Numbered from the stretch's first letter, positions 1 to 5,523 are shown. The stretch is 6,205 nt of DNA from Heliobacteriaceae bacterium (GCA_031267015.1 JAIRZW010000009.1:1-6205); one strand, 5' to 3'. Notes: generated by a model from the sequence alone, not told the origin. Numbers and translations: made by a program.

Positions 1-596
1 TCCGCATAAACCCCGGGGTTTCCAAAGAAACTCTGTGCTTCTGACCGGCATAAGTTTAAATTAATCTCAACGTCTTCGTCACAGCGCACAATTCTCATAC
101 CCTTGCCGCCGCCGCCAGCTGTGGCTTTCAAAATCAACGGATAGCCAGCTTTTTGGGCAAATTCTATAATATCCTGCGGCGTTTTGATTAAATCTGTTCC
201 GGGTGTAACCGGAACATTACTATCAATCATGGTCTTTCTTGCGGTTGCTTTGTCGCCCATTTGTCTCATGGATTCAGGACTTGGCCCGATAAACTTAATT
301 CCGTGCTGTGCGCAAATCTCTGCGAAATCCGCTCTTTCTGCCATGAACCCGTAGCCCGGGTGAATCGCGTCCGCGCCTGCAAGCATTGCCGCTGAGATTA
401 TCGCGGGGATACTCAGATAGCTTTTTGCGCTCTGTGCGGGCCCGATGCAGTATGCTTCGGTTGCAAGTCTTACGTGAAGCGAGTTTGCGTCCGCTTCGGA
501 ATAAACCGCAACTGTCGGAAGCCCCAGCTCACGGCATGCTCTTATTATTCGTACCGCTATCTCTCCGCGGTTAGCTATCAATACCTTCTTGAACAT
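1..596 (-). CDS. accC: Biotin carboxylase subunit of acetyl-CoA carboxylase, N-terminal part (cut by window edge)
   Basis: AccC carboxylates the biotin on AccB using ATP and bicarbonate, the first half-reaction of malonyl-CoA synthesis in the cytoplasm. The reading frame opens at an ATG at 596 and stays open to position 1, giving 198 residues of an enzyme that is normally about 450. It begins [20 protein letters not shown], the classic biotin-carboxylase N-terminus. The HPGYGF motif is at about 79-84. MGDKATAR contains Lys116, the same number as the ATP-binding lysine of E. coli Acc[16 protein letters not shown], with Lys157, is the ATP-grasp glycine-rich loop (about 154-168). The rest of the ATP-grasp domain and the C-terminal domain lie outside the window. 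An AAAGGA Shine-Dalgarno sits 4 nt before the ATG. It is the third gene of the efp-accB-accC run, 52 nt after accB, with a repeat copy in the spacer. The identification is secure. Confidence 0.97.
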   Translation of the reverse strand, partial: MFKKVLIANRGEIAVRIIRACRELGLPTVAVYSEADANSLHVRLATEAYCIGPAQSAKSYLSIPAIISAAMLAGADAIHPGYGFMAERADFAEICAQHGIKFIGPSPESMRQMGDKATARKTMIDSNVPVTPGTDLIKTPQDIIEFAQKAGYPLILKATAGGGGKGMRIVRCDEDVEINLNLCRSEAQSFFGNPGVYA

Positions 597-614
597 TTTT
601 TCCTTTCATAAAAG

Positions 615-648
615 CTGGATTGCTTCGGCTAAAGCCTCGCAATGACGT
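615..648 (-). repeat. Short dispersed repeat, copy A (accB-accC spacer)
   Basis: Read on the minus strand, this 34-nt element starts ACGTCATTGCGAGG and ends CGAAGCAATCCAG. It shares both ends with copy B at 1085-1138 in the other spacer of the same operon, in the same orientation, while the middles differ. It can fold into a hairpin: outer arms ATTGC/GCAAT (619-623 with 639-643) and an inner GGCT/AGCC stem (627-630 with 633-636). The CGTCATTGCGAG...GAAGCAATCC consensus matches, from memory, a small repeat seen in many unrelated bacterial genomes. Its function is unknown. Confidence 0.8.
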
Positions 649-1071
649 TTATTCAACGTACATCAGAACTTGCCCGAATTCTACAGGCTGGCCGTTCTCA
701 ACGCAAATCTCAACTACTTTGCCCGCAAATTCGGATTCAATCTCGTTCATTAATTTCATTGCCTCAATAATACAGACAACGTCGCCCTGTTGAATGTCAC
801 GGCCGACTTCTACGAACGGTTTTGCATCCGGGGACGGCGATTTGTAGAAGGTTCCGACCATGGGTGAAGTCAAGGGTTTGCCTCTTTTAACCTCTGCTGC
901 CGGAGCCGCTGCCGCCGGTGCAGAGGGAGTCTGAATTACAGGAGCCGCCGCACTGATAACCTCTTTTCTCACGGTAATCGCTTTGTCGCCGTCTTCCAGT
1001 GAGATTTCAGTCAAAGAATTCTGTGTGATTACTTTTGCAAGCTGCTCTATATATTCTATATCAAATTTCAT
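649..1071 (-). CDS. accB: Biotin carboxyl carrier protein of acetyl-CoA carboxylase
   Basis: AccB carries the biotin that AccC carboxylates and that the carboxyltransferase then discharges onto acetyl-CoA. The 140-residue product is a usual length. An N-terminal helical segment (1-40) is followed by an Ala/Pro-rich flexible linker (about 41-60) and the biotinyl domain (about 66-140). The biotinylation motif EAMKLMNE places the acceptor at Lys106. [18 protein letters not shown] (69-86) includes the protruding 'thumb' typical of bacterial AccB. The frame is open further upstream to an ATG at 1104, but that start would translate the repeat in the spacer. The ATG at 1071 gives the family-typical [15 protein letters not shown] start and is preceded by AAAGGAT about 6 nt away, so I chose it. 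It lies between efp and accC, almost certainly co-transcribed with both. Confidence 0.96.
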   Translation of the reverse strand: MKFDIEYIEQLAKVITQNSLTEISLEDGDKAITVRKEVISAAAPVIQTPSAPAAAAPAAEVKRGKPLTSPMVGTFYKSPSPDAKPFVEVGRDIQQGDVVCIIEAMKLMNEIESEFAGKVVEICVENGQPVEFGQVLMYVE

Positions 1072-1084
1072 TTTTTTATCCTTT

Positions 1085-1138
1085 CTGGATTGCTTCGTCG
1101 GCACCGAATTGACCTTCGTTGCCTCCTCGCAATGACGT
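1085..1138 (-). repeat. Short dispersed repeat, copy B (efp-accB spacer)
   Basis: This 54-nt element fills most of the 73-nt spacer between efp and accB. On the minus strand it begins ACGTCATTGCGAGG and ends CGAAGCAATCCAG, identical at both ends to copy A (615-648), with a longer, different middle. It folds too: outer ATTGC/GCAAT arms (1089-1093 with 1129-1133) and an inner imperfect stem GGCAcCGAA/TTCGtTGCC (1100-1108 with 1115-1123) around a 6-nt loop. The accB Shine-Dalgarno starts right after the element. Confidence 0.8.
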
Positions 1139-1144
1139 TGTTAA

Positions 1145-1702
1145 TTATGCTCTGTCCAAGTACTCGTTGGTTCTTGTATCAACCCTGATTACGTCACCGT
1201 TTGCGACGAAGAACGGAACGTTCACAACGGCGCCGGTTTCAAGGGTTGCCGGTTTTGTGCCGCCCTGGGAAGTGTTTCCGCGCTCGGAAGGAGGGGTGTC
1301 TGTGACTTCCAATTCCACGTGCGTGGGAATGTCAACACCTATTACTTTGCCGTCATGAAGCAAGACCTGAAGAATCATATTTTCTTTCAGGTACTTAACG
1401 CCGCCGCCGACCTGGGTTTCGCTCAGGTGCATCTGCTCGTAAGATTCGTTATCCATCATTACGAAATCTTTGCCTTCTTTATATAAATACTGCATTTCGC
1501 GGCGGTCGAGCATTGCACGCGCAACTTTTTCACCCGCACGGAAAGTTTTTTCTATTACGTTGCCGGATTCGACGTTTTTAAGTTTTGTTCTCACGAACGC
1601 CGCGCCTTTGCCGGGCTTAACGTGCAAAAATTCGACGACTGACCACAAACCGTTATCCAGCTCAAGCGTCAGGCCTGTCTTTAAGTCGTTTACTGAAATC
1701 AT
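1145..1702 (-). CDS. efp: Translation elongation factor P
   Basis: EF-P binds between the P and E sites of the ribosome and promotes peptide-bond formation at polyproline stretches. The product has 185 residues, the standard length, and all three beta-barrel domains are expected. Domain I holds the loop HVKPGKGAAF, with Lys32 at the tip that in many bacteria is post-translationally modified. FRAGEKV (55-60 region) is conserved. The C-terminal EF-P signature KPATLETGAVVNVPFFVANG lies at 150-169. The sequence reads close to cyanobacterial and Firmicutes EF-P (MISVNDLKTG start, FLHVKPGKGAAFVRTKLKNV), by memory only. The ATG at 1702 has AAAGGG 6 nt upstream. It is the first gene of the efp-accB-accC run and probably has its own promoter in the divergent intergenic region. 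No gene for the modifying enzyme is in the window. Confidence 0.97.
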   Translation of the reverse strand: MISVNDLKTGLTLELDNGLWSVVEFLHVKPGKGAAFVRTKLKNVESGNVIEKTFRAGEKVARAMLDRREMQYLYKEGKDFVMMDNESYEQMHLSETQVGGGVKYLKENMILQVLLHDGKVIGVDIPTHVELEVTDTPPSERGNTSQGGTKPATLETGAVVNVPFFVANGDVIRVDTRTNEYLDRA

Positions 1703-1737
1703 ATTTTTCCCTTTATTAAAAAGTCTCTACATTGTTA

Positions 1738-1766
1738 AGGTTAGCATGAAAAAAAAATATTGGCAA
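1738..1766 (-). promoter_or_regulatory. Possible sigma70-type promoter for efp-accB-accC
   Basis: On the minus strand a TTGCCA -35 (1761-1766) is followed, after 17 nt, by TAACCT (1738-1743), preceded by TG plus one base (extended -10). The -10 is a weak match (3 of 6), but spacing, extended element and position 36 nt ahead of efp fit. The spacer contains a run of nine T. The -35 overlaps that of the rightward promoter almost base for base. Confidence 0.35.
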
Positions 1767-1788
1767 ATTTGAAAAAAGATGTTATAAT
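1760..1788 (+). promoter_or_regulatory. Sigma70-type promoter for the symporter operon
   Basis: A TTGGCA -35 (1760-1765, 5 of 6 consensus bases) is followed by a 17-nt spacer and a perfect TATAAT -10 (1783-1788), with a TG one base upstream forming an extended -10. Transcription would start near 1795, leaving a leader of roughly 28 nt before the ATG at 1823. This is the best promoter in the window. Confidence 0.75.
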
Positions 1789-1822
1789 ATTTTGGTACTG
1801 ATTTTAAAAGACTGGAGTTCTT

Positions 1823-3148
1823 ATGAAGTTACACATGCAGATTCTGATTGCCCTTGGGTTAGGCATAAAGCGCAACTGGCATATTTTTTCGGGTATTATT
1901 TTGGGTATTATTGTAGGTATACTCCTCAATAAACACCATGTTCCGTATGCCGAGCACATTCTTATGTTTATGGGTCAGGTGTTCATAAGATTAATTCAGA
2001 TGGTTGTCATGCCGCTTGTTGTTTCCGCTATTATAATCGGGATTACGAGTGTGGGCGATAATGAACAGCTCGGTAAGTTCGGAAAGAAAATGGTTATTTA
2101 TTACGGGATTATTACTTCCGCGGCCGTTGCAATAGGGGCGGCGCTTGCGCTGTTCTTTAAGCCGGGCGAGGGTGTTTCGCATTATATTATGCAAAATGCC
2201 GCTGCTGATGTGCAGGCTTCTGTGGCTACGGCAATGGCACAGCAGGAAGGTCATATTTCGCATATGATTCTTGACTTTATTCCGAATAACCCGTTCAGTG
2301 CCTTTGCTCACGGAAACATGGTTGCTATTATAGTGTTTGTCGTAATTTTTGCGATTGCGCTTGCAAGAGTCGGGGATGTTAACAGGCCGCTCGTGTCGTT
2401 CTTTGAATCGGTGTTTGCGGCGACAATGAAAATTACCGACTGGATTATGGTGCTTGCTGCGCCCGGTATTTTTGCTCTTACCGCGTCCGCGGTTTCAAGT
2501 TTCGGTACAGGGATTTTCTCGAGTATTTCAAAGTATTTATTTGTTTTGATGATCGGGTTTGCAATCCAGTTGTTTGTTGTTTATCCGTTATTCTTAAAGT
2601 TTTTCTCGAAAATCAGTGCGGTAACGCTGTTCTCTGCTGTTGCCGAAGCAATGATGGTAGCGTTCGGAACGGCAAGTTCTTCTGCAACACTGCCGTTAAC
2701 AATCGCGTGTTGTGAAAAACGCGGAATTTCACATAAGATTTGCAGTTTTGTACTTCCGCTGGGCGCAACGCTGAACATGGACGGAACCGCGCTTTTGCAG
2801 GTGGTGGCCGTAATCTTCCTTGCACAGGCTTACGGGGTGCCGCTGGATTTATTCTTCATAATTGAAATCTGTGTGCTGGCTATGATTGCATCCAGCACAA
2901 GCGCCGGAATACCGGGCGCAGCCCTGATTACGCTTGCGCTGATTCTAAACGGTATGGGCCTGAGTCCGGAACAGCTTGTTGCAGGCTTCGCGTTCCTGTT
3001 TACCATTGAAAGGGTTACGGATATGATGAGAACGCTTCTTAACGTGACATCCGACACGGTTGTTGCCGCCGCAATCGCAGACAACGAAGGCGAAATAAAT
3101 TACGAATTGTTCAACAATCCGGCAAACTACGAGGATATTACGAGTTAG
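1823..3148 (+). CDS. Dicarboxylate/amino acid:cation symporter (DAACS, glutamate transporter family)
   Basis: This inner-membrane carrier takes up an acidic substrate (glutamate, aspartate or a C4-dicarboxylate) with Na+ or H+. It has 441 residues, normal for the SLC1/GltPh fold of eight helices and two hairpins. HP1 carries the serine-rich FGTASSSATLP (281-291). The TM7 signature NMDGT is at 318-322. HP2 has SSTSAGIPGA (357-366). TM8 reads IERVTDMMRTLLNVTSD (395-411). Aligned by eye to GltPh, Asp400, Arg403, Thr404, Asn407 and Asp411 match D394, R397, T398, N401 and D405, while D390 is replaced by Glu396. The TM8 arginine indicates an acidic rather than a neutral substrate, but glutamate cannot be separated from dicarboxylates by sequence alone. 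The ATG at 1823 has GGAG 5 nt upstream. It is the first gene of a plus-strand run; the next start is 14 nt after its stop. Confidence 0.93.
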   Translation: MKLHMQILIALGLGIKRNWHIFSGIILGIIVGILLNKHHVPYAEHILMFMGQVFIRLIQMVVMPLVVSAIIIGITSVGDNEQLGKFGKKMVIYYGIITSAAVAIGAALALFFKPGEGVSHYIMQNAAADVQASVATAMAQQEGHISHMILDFIPNNPFSAFAHGNMVAIIVFVVIFAIALARVGDVNRPLVSFFESVFAATMKITDWIMVLAAPGIFALTASAVSSFGTGIFSSISKYLFVLMIGFAIQLFVVYPLFLKFFSKISAVTLFSAVAEAMMVAFGTASSSATLPLTIACCEKRGISHKICSFVLPLGATLNMDGTALLQVVAVIFLAQAYGVPLDLFFIIEICVLAMIASSTSAGIPGAALITLALILNGMGLSPEQLVAGFAFLFTIERVTDMMRTLLNVTSDTVVAAAIADNEGEINYELFNNPANYEDITS

Positions 3149-3176
3149 TTGAGGGTTGAGGGTTGAAAGTTGAGAG
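3149..3176 (+). repeat. Heptamer tandem repeat (TTGAGGG-like, four units)
   Basis: Four consecutive 7-nt units follow the symporter stop codon directly: TTGAGGG, TTGAGGG, TTGAAAG, TTGAGAG, then a degenerate TTTGAAT. Similar TTGA-rich heptamer arrays occur between genes in various bacteria (from memory). Here the first unit offers a GAGGG Shine-Dalgarno and the third supplies the likely TTG start of the next gene. Confidence 0.8.
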
Positions 3177-3891
3177 TTTGAATACTATTGGATTTTTTGG
3201 GGTTCCAAATCCCGAAATTATCGCTAAGTATCCTGACGCGCAATGGATTGACCTTGATATTGACTTTGGCGCGCCGGACAGCAAAATCCTGCCGGACGCT
3301 TACTGCAAAATAATTAAGAATGTAATTAACAACGCGCTTCATTTCAAGCCTGATAAAATCGTTGCCGCGACCGGAAAAGACAAGTGCGACAGCGGCTGGT
3401 TTGCCGCGCAGGTTTTGAAGGATTTGGGGTTTGATGTGGTCGAAAGCCGCTATGAGCAGACCGAAAAACGGCGGGAGTTGGTTATTTCCACAAGCGGCAT
3501 GCCGTTGTTTGATAAGGTTAATGCGATTATGGATTCGGTGATTGAACCCTCACCCCGGCCCTCTCCCAGAGGGAGAGGGGGATATGTAAAGCCCGAATTC
3601 GGCTTCTGGGGTGTGCCGCCCAATGACCTTGAAATTTTGAAGCTTTTTCCGGATACAACCCATGTTTACGGCTGGACGAGGTGCGTGGAAGCAGGGGTTC
3701 CGGCGGATATTGAACTTGAAATGTACGTTGACTCCGATGTGCCTACTGTTTTTTATTCGCAGGCGTTCTGTTCAAAATGCCAGCTTGCAAAATATCTTGC
3801 AGATAAATACAACGGCCTCTACATCGACATTGACGATTATGCAAGCAGCTCGGTTAAAGCCAAAATCGAAGCGTTTTTGAGGTTAAGATGA
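3163..3891 (+). CDS. Miniature 2-hydroxyacyl-CoA dehydratase D-component (HgdB-like) protein
   Basis: A probable small relative of the HGD-D family, whose members hold a [4Fe-4S] cluster and remove water from 2-hydroxyacyl-CoA or drive related difficult reductions. It has 242 residues against roughly 380 for HgdB. GFFGVPNPEIIAKYPDA (10-26) resembles the family's N-terminus. LPDAYCKIIKNV (Cys48) and VAATGKDKCDSG (Cys75) fit its first two cysteine sites. VPTVFYSQAFCSKCQLAKYL (Cys203, Cys206) and VKAKIEAFL (231-239) match its C-terminal third cysteine site and the RxEAF-type end. The middle domain is largely missing. Residues 128-140 come from an inserted repeat. The only in-frame ATG is far downstream, so the start is TTG at 3163 (GAGGG 7 nt upstream) or TTG at 3178. 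It overlaps the HgdC-like gene by ATGA, which supports a joint role. The family call is by motif reading; the substrate is unknown and it may not be a dehydratase. Confidence 0.65.
   Translation: MKVESLNTIGFFGVPNPEIIAKYPDAQWIDLDIDFGAPDSKILPDAYCKIIKNVINNALHFKPDKIVAATGKDKCDSGWFAAQVLKDLGFDVVESRYEQTEKRRELVISTSGMPLFDKVNAIMDSVIEPSPRPSPRGRGGYVKPEFGFWGVPPNDLEILKLFPDTTHVYGWTRCVEAGVPADIELEMYVDSDVPTVFYSQAFCSKCQLAKYLADKYNGLYIDIDDYASSSVKAKIEAFLRLR
3547..3579 (+). repeat. Palindromic GC-rich repeat inserted in frame in the HgdB-like gene
   Basis: The element starts CCCTCACCCCGG and continues into a perfect inverted repeat CCCTCTCCC/GGGAGAGGG (3559-3567 with 3571-3579) around AGA. This matches, from memory, a dispersed intergenic repeat of many bacterial genomes. 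It is read through in frame as PSPRPSPRGRG (residues 129-139), a low-complexity Pro/Arg/Gly stretch unlike the rest of the protein, at the joint between its two halves. Confidence 0.8.
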
Positions 3892-4520
3892 AGATGATTT
3901 ATTTAGACGCGGGAACGACATATTCTAAAATAATAATTTTTAATGGTGACAATCTTGAACGGAAAATTATCCTCTCTAAAGAATTGCGGGAGCTGGGTTT
4001 GAAGATTACCAAGGCTTGCGGGCACATGGCGCAGAATAACGAAAACGAGATTATCGCATTGGCGAAAGGCTGTCAAGGCTGTGTTGACACCAACGCAACC
4101 GTGCTCGACCTCGGAAGCCGCGACGCTAAATGGATTCGCTTCAAGGACGGCAAATTCCACGACATGGACTGGAACACCTCGTGCGCAAGCTCCACGGGCG
4201 CTACGGTCGAAATGCTTATGAAATTCTACGACGTCAGGGATTTAAAATTCAACCCGGAAAAATTTGCCGTAACCTGCGGGATTTTCGGGCTGGAAAAGAT
4301 TATGGACGACATTTCCGGCGGCGCGCCGCCGGACAAAGCTGTTTCAAAGTTCGTTCACGGAATTGCATATAACGCTTGGAATTTTGCAAAAAGACCCGAA
4401 AAACTCTATCTTTCAGGCGGGTTTTGCGAGAATAAATGCTTCACTGATTCGCTCGAAAATTATTGCGAACTTGTGCCTTTGGGGCGCTTCAAGCTTTGCG
4501 AGGGATTGATGTATGAATAA
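3888..4520 (+). CDS. Short HgdC-like ASKHA ATPase (acyl-CoA dehydratase activator, BadF/BcrA family)
   Basis: Members of this family are [4Fe-4S] ATPases that inject a low-potential electron into HGD-type dehydratases or related reductases. This one has 210 residues against about 260 for HgdC. It shows the phosphate-1 strand YLDAGTTYSKIIIF (5-18), the phosphate-2 strand TVLDLGSRDAKWIRF (71-85), the cluster motif NTSCASSTG (Cys99) and the second cluster cysteine FAVTCGIFGLEK (Cys130). The adenosine-site strand KLYLSGGFCENK is at 172-183. Both cysteines that bridge the cluster in the HgdC dimer are therefore kept. Oddities: the usual GGQD is GSRD, NxKCAAGTG is NTSCASSTG, about 30 residues are missing after the first strand, and several extra cysteines occur (44, 62, 65, 180, 184). 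The ATG at 3888 has GAGG 5 nt upstream; ATG 3894 is an alternative. It overlaps the HgdB-like gene by 4 nt and yraN by 8 nt. Confidence 0.82.
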   Translation: MKMIYLDAGTTYSKIIIFNGDNLERKIILSKELRELGLKITKACGHMAQNNENEIIALAKGCQGCVDTNATVLDLGSRDAKWIRFKDGKFHDMDWNTSCASSTGATVEMLMKFYDVRDLKFNPEKFAVTCGIFGLEKIMDDISGGAPPDKAVSKFVHGIAYNAWNFAKRPEKLYLSGGFCENKCFTDSLENYCELVPLGRFKLCEGLMYE

Positions 4521-4860
4521 CCGAAAGTTTGGAAATGCCGGGGAAGATTTAGCATGCCGGTATCTGGAAAAACAAGGTTATGAAATTTTGGAGCGAAACA
4601 AACATTTCGGGCGCAGCTGCGAAATCGACATTATCGCAAAACGCAAAAATACTGTCGTGTTTGCGGAGGTTAAAACCCGCAAGACAAACGCGTTTGGCGC
4701 ACCGCTGGAGGCGATTACGAAGACTAAGTTTGCCAATATGGTTCAGGGTGCGCGCCTTTACGCAGCGGAAAACAACATTAAAGACTTTCGCATAGATGTA
4801 ATCGGGATTACGCTCAAGCCTGAGTTGAAAATCGAGCATTTAGAGAACGTTGGCTTTTAA
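4513..4860 (+). CDS. yraN: UPF0102 family protein YraN (endonuclease-fold)
   Basis: A 115-residue member of the YraN/UPF0102 family, the usual length. The family has a restriction-endonuclease-like fold; its cellular role is not well established, though links to recombination and DNA processing have been proposed. Visible signatures are FGNAGEDLACRYLEKQGYEIL (6-26), then SCEIDIIAKRKNTVVFAEVKTR (35-56), which holds the PD-(D/E)xK-like residues Glu37, Asp39, Glu52 and Lys54, and finally RIDVIGI (93-99). The ATG at 4513 lies inside the end of the HgdC-like gene (8-nt overlap) with GAGGGA about 7 nt upstream, which suggests translational coupling. Its 3' end overlaps the 3' end of tmk on the other strand by 21 nt. 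No terminator is visible after it. Its place behind the dehydratase-like pair looks like genomic packing rather than shared function. Confidence 0.92.
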   Translation: MNNRKFGNAGEDLACRYLEKQGYEILERNKHFGRSCEIDIIAKRKNTVVFAEVKTRKTNAFGAPLEAITKTKFANMVQGARLYAAENNIKDFRIDVIGITLKPELKIEHLENVGF

Positions 4861-5454
4861 AAATATGCCGACAACTTCTTTGTGGATTGCTTCTATGGAT
4901 TGCGCTGCGTCGATTACCTTAATCCGTCCGGGTTCCTGTTTTGCAAGCTCTAAATACCCGCGGCGAACCCGCTCATGAAACTCCCGGCCCGCTCTTTCCA
5001 TGCGGTCTTTGTTTGAACCCACACGCGTTTCTGAGGTTTCAGCATCCACGTCAAAAATGAAAGTTAAATCAGGCTTTCTGCCGTTAATCGCTATTTCATT
5101 CAACATTTTAATCTGCGCAATATCCAGCCCGCGCCCGTAACCCTGATACGCTATAGTCGAATCAGTGTGACGGTCGCACAAAACGTATTTCCCTGCCTCA
5201 AGCGCCGGGTTTACAACCATGTCAATATGCTGTGCGCGGTCAGCAAGAAACAAAAATGATTCGCACCGTGGTGAAACTTCACCCTCATAATTCAGCAGAA
5301 TCTCACGCAGCTTTTCTCCCAAACCTGGTGCGCCCGGTTCGCGCGTGACAACAACGGTTTTGCCGTTTTGCCGCAGAAATTCAGCAAGAAGCTTAAGCTG
5401 CGTGGTTTTGCCGCAGCCGTCAGCGCCTTCAAATGTGATAAACATGCCGTTCAT
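4840..5454 (-). CDS. tmk: Thymidylate kinase (dTMP kinase)
   Basis: Tmk phosphorylates dTMP to dTDP with ATP in the cytoplasm, an essential step for dTTP. The product has 204 residues, the family norm. The P-loop FEGADGCGKTTQ is at 8-19, the dTMP-binding TREPG at 37-41, CDRHTDSTIAYQGYGRGL (93-110) is the DRx motif region, and DRMERAGREFHERVRRGY (150-167) covers the LID and following helix. The usual TREPGGT reads TREPGAP here, a small departure next to the substrate. The frame is open upstream to a GTG at 5529, but that would add 25 unconserved residues, partly encoded by a palindrome. I chose ATG 5454 (MNGMFITFEG) by family comparison. The nearest AAGGA is 14 nt away, which is long, and ATG 5445 has no better site. 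It is convergent with yraN, with a 21-nt 3' overlap. Confidence 0.95.
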   Translation of the reverse strand: MNGMFITFEGADGCGKTTQLKLLAEFLRQNGKTVVVTREPGAPGLGEKLREILLNYEGEVSPRCESFLFLADRAQHIDMVVNPALEAGKYVLCDRHTDSTIAYQGYGRGLDIAQIKMLNEIAINGRKPDLTFIFDVDAETSETRVGSNKDRMERAGREFHERVRRGYLELAKQEPGRIKVIDAAQSIEAIHKEVVGIFLKANVL

Positions 5455-5495
5455 AGCTTTGGTTATAATCCTTGGGATTCTAATTCGTTCACTCG

Positions 5496-5523
5496 CAAAC
5501 AGAAATGCCGGCATTTCTGTTTG
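5496..5523. promoter_or_regulatory. 28-bp perfect palindrome in the tmk leader
   Basis: CAAACAGAAATGCC followed directly by its exact reverse complement. The centre lies between 5509 and 5510, and symmetry breaks one base outside on each side. It sits 41 nt upstream of the tmk ATG and just downstream of a TATAAT -10, so in RNA it would form a 12-bp hairpin with a CCGG loop near the 5' end, and in DNA it could be an operator. There is no T-run on either side, so it is not a standard terminator. Confidence 0.75.

Noticed and set aside
1072..1104. Longer accB start at ATG 1104 (adds 11 residues)
   Set aside because: The extension is encoded by the repeat in the spacer, has no family support, and the ATG at 1071 has a clear AAAGGAT ribosome site.
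1119..1358. Plus-strand open frame opposite efp
   Set aside because: Fully antisense to the conserved EF-P C-terminus, with no independent coding signal.
3163..4520. Complete 2-hydroxyglutaryl-CoA dehydratase (HgdABC) operon
   Set aside because: Only one, strongly shortened, dehydratase-type subunit is present, and no HgdA, CoA-transferase or dehydrogenase gene is visible.
4883..4893. TGGATTGCTTC inside tmk resembling the end of the spacer repeat
   Set aside because: Only 11 nt match, no second arm is present, and it encodes a plausible part of the Tmk C-terminal helix; chance is the simpler explanation.
5496..5523. Palindrome as an intrinsic terminator of the pilin-like gene
   Set aside because: No T-run follows on either strand, and it lies beyond a good -10 element for tmk.
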